From the NCBI GenBank assembly GCA_918026815.1, contig CAKJVC010000186.1, forward strand, positions 62,001 through 126,000: a DNA stretch of 64,000 bases, in the 5' to 3' direction. The notes beneath the pieces are model-generated. The model saw only the letters and a list, made by a program, of their open reading frames with translations, was not told the origin of the DNA and ran no database searches. The translations under genes were made by a program, and so were the position numbers. The DNA comes from Chalara sp. BL73 (Eukaryota; Ascomycota; Leotiomycetes; Helotiales). Each line of letters opens with the position of its first letter. Positions within the stretch are counted from its first letter, which is position 1. Of this stretch, positions 1-10,846 are shown one piece after another.

Positions 1-809
1 CTTTTCTTAATAAGCTCATCTCCTTTCACAATAATCCAAAAGACCTTCCCAGTTTCCAAATCCAGGGAGTGGTATACTGCGGCCTGCCGAATGGACCACG
101 GCATGTTCGGTTGGTACTCGGACGGCTCCACCGACTTGAGGTTATAACACAATCTCAACTCTCTCCCAGAACGTCCAAGTTCTGTTATCTCTAGACGGTT
201 ATACCAAGGTTCTAGTCGGGATTCTTGACGGAAACCGCTGAAGTTCAAGCCACGGGCATGTTCTTGACGCCCAAATGGAAATACGAAGTCTAGAAAGGAG
301 GGCATAACTTGGTGGTACGAAAGAATATAAGTAAGCAATTGCCGACTTATGTAAAGTCTGTCTCTTGAGTTAGGCGCCGTAAGGAACCTTTTAAGATAGC
401 GCTGATATTAGTAACCAGTTTTCAAGGAATTGGAAAACACTTACACATATCTGAACGACAAATCAGGATTCGAAGCTGGCGCATTCTTATGCATGTAATC
501 TTTCAATTCCTTTAGACTGACTTTGTGCTTTGGCAGGTTTCCTGGACTAAAGTGAGCACTAAAATAGTATCGACAAAACCTAAGAAGGCGTTGGGACCTG
601 GTGATTAAGTAACATCAGATCTTACTCCATGTTTGAGCATCGAAGTCCACCATATCCAATTTTGCGTCTTCTTCCTTATGAAACAAGTCCAGCTGCCGTT
701 TATCCAGGCGTTCCACATATGCTCTCAAATTGTGGTCGTAGGTATCATGATGAATGAGATTTCTCGGGAAGTTCGCAGCCTGATCACAAGATGCGAGGAG
801 CTGTTCCAT
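1..809 (-). CDS. CorA-like transporter-domain protein, N-terminal part (runs off the window)
   Basis: Partial gene; only the N-terminal part is here, and the 3' end lies before base 1. Exons: 809-626, 541-447 and 401-1 and beyond. Phases agree across both introns (GTAAGA and GTGTAAGT donors). The start at 809 fits the family because the protein begins directly with the conserved block containing NFPRNLIHHDTYDHNLRAY. Later come SYHQVMPSFLDFVFPFG, an SGFRQESRL block, ELGRSGRELRLCYNLKSVEP, WSIRQAAVYHSLD and FWIIVKG. From memory this arrangement is the N-terminal domain of the large fungal CorA-like family, whose members usually carry CorA-type transmembrane helices near the C-terminus; those would be outside the window. 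Metal transport is not shown by anything visible. I am sure it is a real gene and fairly sure of the family. Confidence 0.72.
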
Positions 810-1169
810 TCTCTCACACTGACATTACTGTCGTACAAAAGACGTCGAAGCTCAAATAAATCTACAAGACCTATCCGATTATTTGCAATTTCGTAGAGAT
901 CAGTAAAAGCAATTGAAAGCCCATCCTCGCTCTTAAGTCTATCATTTACCAGAGCCTCCAGTTAGGCACGACTCGTAAGGCTCGATGCAACCCGAGATCC
1001 ATTTCCGGCAAAGCTTGCATACAGACCGCACCCTGACGCTAGCCGCTCGAAGAACGCCATCGCCAACAGCATTTACGTCGCTGCCCGGGCAAAAAATCCT
1101 TTTAACAACCAAGCAATTTCAAGCTCTATTCAGAGCCTGTCAAAATTCAACTATATGCGTTCTCGGCCT

Positions 1170-1569
1170 TCACAGCCTCCTGCTCAACAGCTCATCTTTC
1201 TCCTCCTGCCGTTCACCAATCAGCTATTAATGCCCCAAATCAGCATAGTCACTCATTGCACATCTTACCTGCGTTAATTCTCGCTCAATCCAGAAGGCGA
1301 AGTAGTCGTGCCTCAGCTGTGACTTTTCAGCCTCAGACCACATCCAAATAACCTAATGAAGTATGTCACGAACTTACATGAGTATGAAAGTTCTGAACCC
1401 CAAAAGTTTCAGTCAAAAACCTATTGATGATCCCCACCGTCAGGCGATAATGACAAACATAAGCCCAGAGAACCATATTTGTATACTTTCGCAGCGGATC
1501 AGAATATAGATCGTGTATCGCAAATCTTAAATGCTTGCATTGCGCGAGATCGACGATCACAGATTTGAA
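1170..1569 (-). pseudogene. C-terminal piece of an unrecognised gene
   Basis: Three exon-like segments share a frame: about 1569-1378, 1331-1269 and 1223-1170, joined at GTAAGT and GTAAGA donors. The first contains LRFAIHDLYSDPLRKYTNM followed by a region rich in W, V and I with NRFLTETFGVQNFHTH. The second contains HDYFAFWIERELTQ. The last is a charged coiled-coil-like end (IGERQEEKDELL) closed by TGA at 1172-1170. No ATG-headed upstream exon could be found beyond 1570, so it is either the 3' end of a gene with an unfound start or a truncated relic. I do not recognise the family. It ends about 360 bp upstream of the CorA-like start, on the same strand. Confidence 0.4.
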
Positions 1570-2593
1570 TAAGGACTACCATTGCCAGTTATTATCGCAG
1601 GATTGACCCACGTTAAGTAGGTATGCGGACTCGAGTCCTCTGGTTCGGATCAGGCTCCTATAGGGTTGTTGAAGTAAACCGCATGGTGGTGGGTGGCACC
1701 CACCGAACCGGGTGGATAGGAATTCTAAATACTGGTCAATATTGTGGAACAGTCAGCCTTATCTAAGGGAACTAAACCCCAGATTCGGGTTTCAATCCAG
1801 ACCAGTTGATCCAGGCGAGGCTGAAAGCGTCCCATGATGCGGTTGAGGTAAAGCGCAATGTGATGGCATGCGCCGGTAAGTTCCTTTGGCCATCCTCAAA
1901 ATACCAAAACCACAAAACGCGAGCTTTTGTTCGTCTCACCCCACAATATTGAGTTTACATGCTCGATTTTCTCAAAAGCATATTCCAGCAAATAGCTGTC
2001 AGTTTTCGTCACAGAATTTAGTGGTAAGAAGCTATCCTTCAGTATGTACTTCTTCAAGCCCAATATAGAGAACGGTACAGAGGCTGAGGTATTATGTAGC
2101 ATACATTGATGAAATCATCGACATGATACGGTTGTCGCGGGGTGTTTTAAGGAATCATGAGTTCGGTCGGGCACCGCGGCGGGCGGATGAAGCATTTGAT
2201 CACGGCTTTGCGCAACATCTCCTGGAGTGGACTTGCCACGGGAAATCCCATGCGCGATTACAGCAAGGCGGCGTCGATACCGAATTGTGTAGCTTCAGAC
2301 TCCAACAGGAAAACCCTTGCCTTTCGCTTAACTATTTTGAGAATCGCTTAATAAGTTAAACATTAAAGCTAAGTTATCTAAGCTGTGGTAGAGAGTAAAA
2401 GCACCGGCTCTGAACACATGACCATGAATAGAAGTCCATGAACGCAACAAATTCATCTATGAATAGGCGGTTGCTAGGATTGATTGTTGCATCGAGAGTA
2501 GGCCAGTTCTAGTCATGTGAGCTAGACGGAGAAACTTTGTTCCATGCTGAGGCATCCTTCCCTTGCTCACACCAATCAAAATGAATGTTGGGC

Positions 2594-2601
2594 ATCTGAA
2601 A
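2594..2601. repeat. Left copy of the 8-bp target-site duplication
   Basis: ATCTGAAA lies directly outside the left terminal repeat of the hAT-type element and matches 3181-3188 exactly. Removing one copy plus the element rebuilds an uninterrupted pre-insertion site. Confidence 0.85.
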
Positions 2602-3180
2602 CAGTGAAAGCACTAGTGTGGTGATATTTAGTGATATTGTGGCTTGAGTCATATGAGATCGACTTTTTGATACTACGCTAGTATTAGTATGAGATTTCTT
2701 GCAGGCGCTAGTATTAATATGAAAATTTGATCTCATATCATATTGGCAATATACTATAATATCATGCTAAGGCTGAAATGCGGCTCTGCGGCTAAAACGT
2801 ACTTAAATTGCCGAGGATTTTCTGCTCCTTGTCACGGTACACGTGACCTATATATAACGGAATAGGGAATTGACTTTTCGCTCAATTCTAGTACTTTTTT
2901 GGCCCGTTAGCGCAGCGGTAAAGCCTATTTCTATTGCTGTCGTTACAGTATTAGAAAAGCAAATCTAGATGAAATCTCTCGAGATAGTTCATCACGTATT
3001 ACTAATTGGGAATAGCTTCATTTTAGGTCGATATCGTAGTATATCACAGTGTAGTATGATATAATATGATATTGCAAATTTGGCCGTGATACGTATACAA
3101 TTTTCAAATCTCATATTGCGTGGTGTATAGTATTTGATTTTAGGGGTCAATATATCGTGATATCACTAGTGCTTTCACTG
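2602..3180. mobile_element. hAT-type MITE (non-autonomous DNA transposon), 579 bp
   Basis: The ends are perfect 17-bp inverted repeats: CAGTGAAAGCACTAGTG at 2602-2618 and its complement at 3164-3180. The element is flanked by a perfect 8-bp direct repeat, ATCTGAAA, at 2594-2601 and 3181-3188. An 8-bp target duplication with CAGTG-type termini is the signature of the hAT superfamily. The interior is AT-rich with many short ATATGA/TCATAT palindromes and has no coding capacity, so a transposase would have to act in trans. The motif CGCTAGTATTAGTAT at about 2675-2695 recurs in the element near 5240. Confidence 0.88.
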
Positions 3181-3496
3181 ATCTGAAATGGCTCTTTGTT
3201 GGATGAATCGATCGATTGATAGTTAAACTGCCACTTACCCAGTCACTTTGTATCTTCTGAGCTGTCTGGCCTTCAAGGCCCCAGGCGCGGCCACATGAGC
3301 TCGATTAATTGGTGTCGAGGTGTCCATGGTAATCTTTGTCTCACCGTTTTCATCGATGTTTGGCTATGTGTATCTCTAAGCAGAATAAATTTCTTTACTA
3401 TGCTTTGTGCACTTACTATCTTAAGCGAGCAGTAGCTTCTCTCTAAAGACTATAAATCTCACGCTATTACTAGAGGCAAAACCAATCTACCCAGCA

Positions 3497-4674
3497 TCAA
3501 CCCCATCGGCGCCACTGCGTTTTGGAAAATCCTGATTCTGGCGCATTTGGGCCCGGAAGAATCTCACGTAGTAAGTAATTAATATCCTTCCCTGCATTTC
3601 GCACTTCTTCCCACTGCTTAGGATAGCCCAGGCTACACTCTTCAAAGCGGACGCCATCTTTCCAGTCAGTTCTCGGGACATGAAGGTGGCCTGAGATGAC
3701 CACTTTCGCGTTGAAGCGCGTGTGCCAGTCGTTTGTCAATTTCGTGCCACACCATAGGCTAAACCGCGGGATTCGTGGGATATACACCAGATCTTCTCGG
3801 AGCGGCCAATGATTCACGATGATCAGTGGTACACCATCTCGTGCTGCTGCTTCGAGTTTCTGCTCTGTTTTTGCTACCAGAGCCGTGCACCATGCCTCGC
3901 GTGATGGGTAAGGATCTGGATGCAATAAAAACTCATCCGAAGCGACTAATCCACACATGAAAGTTAGTAACTGCTAATTTTGGTTAAGAGGAATAGCAAC
4001 TGCTACCCAATTACTCTAACTTCCAATATAATGGAGAAAAGAAGCGAAAACTGAGCAGTTGCGTATACGCACCTGTCTCAGCCTCTTCTGCCCATTTCAA
4101 GGCACGTTCTCTTGAGACATCGCCCGGCCTGAAGCTGTAATCATACAAGGTGAATATGGGAGCAATTATTGCGGGTCCTCCTTCGCCTTCCCATCTCAGG
4201 TAATCATCCTAATCATGCATATCTATTAGTTTTCGCTGTGTAAGGATTTAACATTGAGCCGCCGGTAGATTAGACGGTTTGAGAAAATATCCTCGAGTAC
4301 AGAATCATCCAGAGCGGTTTCTGCTTAAAAAAAGAAATAAAAAGAAGAGAGAATAGAAGGTCTTTAACTCAGAAATGTACCTCGGGTGTTCTCACGCCAT
4401 ATCTGCGTGCCACTTCTATGCACTGATTGTACTTCGCCTCGCCCCTGAGTGCCGTCTGTACTGGCACCGAGTACAGCTCGTGGTTGCCAGGCACCCAGAC
4501 GACTTCCTTGAAATTCCTCGTTGCCGCCTTGAAAGCTATCTCCAGGTGCTCGACCGTTTCGCCAATGTCCCCACACAAAATTAGGCCGTCATCCGGGTGC
4601 GAGTCTAGCGCCTCAAGCGCCTCTCGGTTGGCTTGATAGGACAAATGGAGATCTCCTACTGCAAAGAGCTTCAT
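3497..4674 (-). CDS. Calcineurin-like metallophosphoesterase
   Basis: Predicted two-metal phosphoesterase, 292 residues. Exons: 4674-4381, 4208-4073 and 3945-3497; all phases agree. The last intron has a clean ACTAAC branch point eight bases before the end of its ATTAG acceptor. Metal-binding motifs appear in family order: GDLH (residues 7-10), GDIGE (35-39), GNHE (63-66), then NHW and GHLH near the C-terminus in the third exon. Between them is the block GGPAIIAPIFTLYDYSF. The order and spacing resemble small bacterial and fungal calcineurin-like phosphoesterases. I chose the start at 4674 because the protein then begins two residues before the first core strand; an upstream in-frame ATG at 4761 would add 29 unconserved residues. 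No signal peptide, so probably cytosolic. The substrate cannot be told from sequence. Confidence 0.88.
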
Positions 4675-6181
4675 GATGCTTTGCAAATGAGTTACTGTCA
4701 GAACGGGAAAAATGGATGTGACATCCCACCAGCCACATATGCTTACTAATGTGAATCTCACTGATGCTAAGCCACATTGGCTCCTTTTTAAACAATCAAG
4801 CTATAGGCCAAGAGAAACAAGGCGTATACTTAAATGGTTCAACACAAGTCCTCCGACAGAATAAGTAAAAGCTAAATAAGCCCGATATCGCGGCTGTTTT
4901 AAGTTACACACCCAGTGCCAATTTTGAGTATTGTAGATAACTTAATAAAAATTAACCTCACAATTACGGATCAATAAAAAGGGCTGACCGCCATATATAT
5001 TCTCTTCTCATAACTCTACATGATACCTTCCTCCTCTTTCCGGGGCCCCTTATTCTTCTCCTTTAACACAAAATCCTTTAACACAAAATCCTGCATGTCC
5101 TCCGTAAACCCAACGCGTTTTCGTACCCCGAGCTAAGTTCTAACGTCAGCAAAGACAGGATTCAACCTACCATCCCACGGCGTTCTCAATAGTATTGCGG
5201 CGTCTTGGCATACGGCGGCTTAGCGCGTATAATGTCGAGTTTTGATACCACGCTAGTATTAGTATCAAATTTCTCCAAAATACGCAGGGTTGATATCGCA
5301 AGGGATATGCGGATTATTTTATAAAAAATGTACAAGGTTGTCAAACAAGTATGTACAACGCGCTAAACAAAAGTACTATAACCGTGCGCGGTACATAGTA
5401 ATACCACGGTACAGTGTGAGATAATATAAGGTTGCTAATATCGATCGGCGCAGGTATGTGAAATGGCTAGTATTATATTACGCGGTGTATAGTACAAGGA
5501 TTTAACGGTCGATATACCCTGACAATACTATTGAGAACACTGCTATCTAATATATCAAGCATATCAGGAACATAACTGGAAAAGCAGATACCTTAATAAA
5601 GGGCTTGGTCTTCCGGGATTCAAAAGCCTCGTTGGAGGATATTTGTGGTTGAGGATCGAGGGACGTGTTAGACACGGTAAGGGCCGGTTGTGGATTCGTT
5701 GGGGTACCGGAGATATGTTTTTGGATAGCGAAGATGCTGAGAGATTGATGGGTTGGAAATGTTTGGTGCATGTGGGGTGCGGTTGGTTTGACGGTTGTGT
5801 GATGTTTGAGATTGTGGGTATGAACACTGGTTGATTAAAGAGGTTTAGAAGGAAGTGTCTACGTCGGGACGCTTGGAGCCTAGTCTGTAAGTGAATTAAT
5901 TGACTGGTCATCATCTGGCAGGATGGGAGGCTAGAGAAGAATATATATCCGTATGAACAAGGAAGAAGATTAAATGTATCAATGATTCAATTAATATAGT
6001 CCAACATTTTCTGACAAGCGGTTTTAGTGGGGGAATATAAAAAGCAATAGCACGTGGCCAAAAGCAGACCAACCCGCAAGAACAGCACCGCGCTTCCATT
6101 CAATGGCATATCTCTTATCTTTTATTACCTCCACTATCAGGCCCGATCCACGTTTTCTCATGTTCGCTTTCAAGTCGTCAC
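4675..6181. other. Intergenic, with a MITE-like element
   Basis: No supported gene. It holds a 15-bp tandem duplication (TCCTTTAACACAAAA, about 5060-5092) and the inverted-repeat element at 5182-5538. Overlapping short frames on both strands at 5560-5915 look like composition effects. Confidence 0.55.
5182..5538. mobile_element. Diverged MITE-like element, 357 bp
   Basis: Perfect 16-bp inverted repeats, GTTCTCAATAGTATTG at 5182-5197 and its complement at 5523-5538, bound an AT-rich, non-coding stretch. Near the left end a block containing CGCTAGTATTAGTAT matches the hAT-type element at 2602-3180, and the segment GGTGTATAGTA before the right end also has a counterpart there. No target duplication could be recognised and the outermost bases differ, so the exact ends are uncertain. 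I infer an older, mutated relative of the first element. Confidence 0.6.
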
Positions 6182-9100
6182 TTACCCCTCTTCCTCAAGG
6201 AATCCCATGATTGCTCTTATACCGCCAGCACCTAAACCACCGCGCGGGTACGCCACGAAAGCAGCCTCATTCCAGACTCCCATCTTCTCTCTGAATTCGG
6301 ACTTGTTCGTAAGTTTAAGCTGTTTATTGATGGTTTCGTACGCCTTTTTAAGCACCTTGACCTTATTCTTGCCTAGGTTACGACCTCCCTCGAGCTGGGG
6401 CATGGCGCCCGTGCCAAAGGTAACTTGTTTACATTCCGAGTCGGCGATCGAGATCATGCGCATGCTATACAGAATCAAACTCTCGATTGTTCCGGATGGC
6501 GCATTAGGGAACTCGAGCGAAAATTTGATCTGGTAGCCGTTTTGTGGTGAAAGCTGGTGAAGCACGCAAATGGCATGGATGGTGCCTGAGCCGTCCGTTG
6601 CGTAGTAGTATTTGCGGTGCTCTTCATCGACCCAAGGTCTGATTTGGGTGAGATGAACTTGTTGCCCCTTACGTCCCTTCTGCCAGTCAACGACGCGAGA
6701 ATCAACCTTTTGCTTGAAGTCATCAGGGATAGGAAGTGGCATTTCTTGGTTTTTGATATTCTCCTTCTCGGCGTGGCGAACCTTTCGTTCAAGATCCTTG
6801 TCCTTGAGAGCTTGGTTGTTGCGAGGATCGGCCCGCTCCTCGGCGATACAGGCTAGCGTTCGCCATTGATACTTCTCGCCTAAGAATTCCTCGACTTCTT
6901 TGTTGATAATCATCCAGATCGGTTTCTTACCTGCATGTTGCTCCTTTATATAAGTCAAATATGCCGCAATCACGCGCTGATACTGTGATTTACAGCAAAG
7001 TGGTGGACCGACTGAGATTATGAAGTTGTTGTAAACGATGTAACCTTGAGCAGCTCCAGTCGCATCGTGTCTCCACACCTGATAGCGTTTGTCAAGCCAT
7101 GAGGTGTTTGCTGCATCACCATAGTTGGCAATCAACTTTTCAATTGGCTGGAGCAGCTTTCTTCGGTCAGCCGCACCGTACTCTTCATCCTGTTGTTCCA
7201 GATATTCTTTGTTCTCCCAAGGGGGAGTAGTCGTGCTGGCTTCTGGATGTCTCAATTTGAGTGTGACTGGCTTGGCGGGTAGACTCTTAGGATCGCGAGG
7301 GAAAAGAGAAGCCAGCCTAATGTTGCCGAGGTTCAGGAAGAGAAATGTGAGTCGTTCCAGGCCGATGCCACAACCAGCATGAGGTGGTGCACCCCATCGG
7401 AAACCTTCAAGATACTCTGGCATGGATTCTGGATTGATTCCCTGGGCCTTGATTTTCTTTTCCAAGAATCTTGAGTCGTGAATACGCTGACCACCACTCA
7501 AAATCTCCTGTCCTCGCATAAAGATGTCGAAAGAGTTTGTGTAACGATCGTCGTTTGGATCAGGCATGGTGTAAAATGGTCGAGCTGAAGCGGGAAACTT
7601 GTCCAAGATGTAGTAATCTGTCTTGTACTTTTCTTTGACAAGCTGTCCCAATCGTCTCTCAGCTGCTGTTGACATGTCTTCCAATGGATCGGCGGGGTTT
7701 CCGTCGTCATCCTTCCACCCATCATCGATAAGTAATTGAATGCCATCCTTGAATGCAATGCGGGGAGTTTCTTCGAGCCATTGAACTCTTTCATGGGGAT
7801 AGAAGTGAGAGACTAGGTCAATTTCTTTCTGGTATCGATCGTAAATTCCTTGCCAGAGGCTCTTGAACATACCATCAATGATATCGAGGGCTTCATGGTA
7901 ATGCTCTTCCAAGGCCATTTCAAGATCAAGTCCAGTATATTCTGTCAAATGTCGCGGGGTATTGCTGTCTTCGGCTCGGAACACAGGACCAATCTCATAC
8001 ACCTTCTCAAAATCGGCCACGATTGCCATCTGTTTGGCTAGCTGGGGGGATTGGGCAAGGAAAGCTGGGCGGCCAAAATAATTAACCTCAAATACAGAAG
8101 CACCAGATTCTGTAGCCCCTCCTTGCAATTTCGGCGTGTGGATTTCGATAAATCCTCTAGAGTCTAGGTAAGAGCGAAATAAGTTGCATATGCCGGACTG
8201 TATGCGGAAAATGGACTGTCCTGGTCCGGTACGTAAATCAACGATACGATTGTTGAGTCGCACCCGCTGTAGCAAAGACCGTGGTTTTCGTACTACATCT
8301 AAGCTTGCTATTGAAAATTAGCTACGTCTTCGGCAAGAATAATTCTAAAACTCACTTCTGCTTGTTTCGCCGCTCTTCAAAGCCTGCGACAAATCTGAAG
8401 AGGCACGCGGGGTATCTCCAGGTGAAGAGTCTTCCGTATCATCTGCGCCGTCCTCTAAATCTTCGTGGTCTCTGTTTATATTCTCTGCGTCGTAAACTGT
8501 GAAAGGAACGTTCTCGGTCAAGCTGGAAAGTTTGTGCACCTCATAAATGTCCAACTCTTGATCATGGACGGTGGCATTTTTGACGGGCTTTGGAGCTTTT
8601 CGAACCAAGGCATGGACAACCACAATGGTTTCGCTAGGGTATCGCTCAACACTCTTTACCATGCGATCAGAGATAATTCCGTCAGGACCATTCTCTACGC
8701 ACTTATTAGCCGATCCGCTTTTCGGGTTCCTGGGGGCAAACTAACCTCCACCCTCCGCTGGTGTGAAACTCTGTAGCACCCCTTGAATTGTTATGGTCTG
8801 TTGACGAAAAACGATGAAAACCAGCTTCGCGCTCATTCGACGTAGAGTATGGATACGTGCTCGGAATGTTATGGTTTTGCCTTCTAGGTCTGTGTAACGT
8901 TAGCTTCGATCGAATCAGCGGGGCTCCCAAATCCTACCAGCAAAATTCAGCTCCTTGAAAAGGACTCGTTGCTCGTGCTTCCAGTTCCGGCTCATATTCA
9001 TGCTGTATGGTTTATACAGTTTCGTCATCTCTGTTGGACCAGTCTCCTGGAACGCCTTCGACTCAATTCTCGCCAATTGTGCTCTTTTCATGGCCTCGAC

Positions 9101-9361
9101 CTTGTTTCTCTCTTTATCCAGTGATCTGCGAATCTTCTCCTGGTTCTTCTCCTCTCGCAGAATTTCTCGGCTCTGCCGCTTGTCTCCTGTAGGAGTTCGC
9201 GCTCCAATTGGGCTTTTCGCGCCATTTTGAGCAGCTGATGCCTTCTCCGTAGCAATATTCAGGCTCCCCTCTTTGCTGGCATTCGCGCTACTGTTCACAT
9301 CGCTTGATGATTGGCGATGATGTTCTTTCAATTTCTGGAATGGCTTCTTGAGAAACGACAT
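6182..9361 (-). CDS. erdS: Ergosteryl-3beta-O-L-aspartate synthase (AspRS-DUF2156 fusion)
   Basis: 1010 residues in four exons: 9361-8938, 8889-8746, 8694-8356 and 8307-6182; every junction keeps frame. Residues 1-110 are a charged N-terminal extension. The OB-fold anticodon-binding domain follows (about 115-235, including ITFRARIHTLRRMSAKLVF). An acidic, low-complexity insertion occupies about 255-300. The class II catalytic core then shows motif 1 (about 339-363), motif 2 FRAED (412-416) and motif 3 GCGIGLERL (614-622). From about residue 680 to the end is a DUF2156 (GNAT-fold, MprF-like) aminoacyl-tRNA transferase domain ending in FVAYPRGGLGAGGIRAIMG. This architecture is known from fungi as ErdS, which charges tRNA-Asp and transfers aspartate to the 3-hydroxyl of ergosterol. 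A canonical cytosolic AspRS would lack the last 330 residues. It is divergent from the putative erdH at 10847. Confidence 0.93.
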
Positions 9362-10846
9362 TTTTGTTGTGTGTTGGTAGGAAAGATTGAAAAACAATGC
9401 ACCGGGAGAAAAGTTCGAGGGGATGACTAGACGGCTATTGATATGCAGCAGCCAGCAGCAGGTTGCTGAATAATCACTGATCTCGGCTCGCGATCAATTT
9501 GAAAGCCGGCAGCGACCAGGCAAATAGGTACAGAAGATAGTGAAAAGGCGGTACCGGAATGCTCGGAAGCGTCGGTATATTAGTCAGGTGTCAAGCAACA
9601 AATTTTGAGTTTGGGCGTTATTCAGAGCCAGGAGGGCAAAGGTTCGGATATCGGGTGAGGCGGCGTCGAACCGGGAGGGACTCGGGATATAGAAAATTAA
9701 TAATGCACATGCACACGCACTGGACAAGGAAAGAGAACGGTAGAAGAAATGATCACGGGTACTCTTTGCTCTGCGCCATTGGATATTTTGGTTACTATGT
9801 ATAGGGAGTGTTCAACACGGGTGCGTACCTTGATTTTGGTTAGTGCTGTCAATGAAAACAGTTACATTTTTGAGACCTATGATGTCAAGCTCATCTGGAC
9901 CACACGCGATGGGAGAACGAATCAACAAAAGAACCTCCAATGCCAACGCCGTGTTCAGGAGGATAGCGACGCATGTCAGTGTTTCATCTCGCTTTTTCGG
10001 CATGGAAAAATTAGCAGTTAGGGGGGATTATCCAGTCCTTACAACAGGGTACCTTTTTCTTATTGACAGCCAGAAAAAAAATATTGTGACCTCGACGTCA
10101 TACCTGTGCAGGGTTTTTACGGGTTGGTAAGTGGCTGGACTCAAGGCTGCCGAAGCCCCTCTTTCCCCCGAGGTAGCCCGGAGCTGAGCTCCTAAAGCCA
10201 GCCTAAAGCCAGCCTAGACCCCAGCTTAAATCCTCTGGGCATGGAATTCAAGCTTGCCCGCATTGTTGCTTGTTTTCTTCTCAAGTGGATTCCTCCCAGC
10301 CATTCCAAACCTGAGGCAACAAGAAAGACTATGTGGCTGGAGATGTGGCTAGAGATATATGTGCCTGATCTTCAAGGTCATCACATTCCAGCCCGCACTT
10401 CCATCTCGATATGACGTAGACAACGGCGAGTCGGGTGGTGCAACACAAGGCTATACTGCCACATAATACCAGCAATCGATTCCTTGCAAGGCGAACCACT
10501 GCCTTGGATACAGGAGACCAGACAACGTAATTGGAATCGTCTACAATTAAGCATTTGTTGCAGCCAGTTACACACCCGTGGGAGAGCATACAAACCACCG
10601 ACCACTCTGCCCAACTCTCACGCCCACCCTCATATCCAAGAGCAGGTCTCCCCCTTCTCTGCCAATCGCGCGGCTAGATACTATCGCAACATTGCTGTAG
10701 CTTGGCTGTCTTCCTAGATCAACCTCTCCCAAGATATGCACTCTGATGACTGAGCAGACTACGCGCGGCCTGCTGCGCCTACTAAATGATTGTCGACCTT
10801 CAACTCTACATGTTGAAAACCTCTCGATCTTCCATTGCTCCCTAGC
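9362..10846. promoter_or_regulatory. Shared upstream region of the divergent erdS/erdH pair
   Basis: 1.5 kb between the two divergent start codons must carry both promoters. No coding gene is supported; short frames on both strands have no recognisable motif. A small tandem repeat (units of AAAGCCAGCCT) lies at about 10194-10217. No clear operator could be named. Confidence 0.5.

Larger units (their letters stand above)
810..3496. other. Mostly non-coding region around the MITE
   Basis: Apart from the gene fragment at 1170-1569 and the hAT-type element at 2602-3180, no gene is supported here. Short open frames at 1886-2360 have no recognisable motif, overlap one another in several frames and lack consistent splice context. 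Confidence 0.55.

Noticed and set aside
880..960. Extra 5' exon for the CorA-like gene
   Set aside because: An open stretch with LYEIANNRIGLVDLFELRR lies upstream in another frame, but the family's usual N-terminus begins at the ATG at 809.
2900..2975. tRNA gene
   Set aside because: Only the A-box half matches. There is no B-box or acceptor-stem complement at the proper distance.
4210..4320. An additional exon in the metallophosphoesterase gene
   Set aside because: An exon-like open stretch in this interval breaks the frame whichever splice sites are used. Treating 4380-4209 as one intron joins two conserved blocks in phase 0.
10835..10846. TTG as start of the ErdH-type hydrolase
   Set aside because: The first ATG at 10847 is four codons downstream and is the more likely eukaryotic start.
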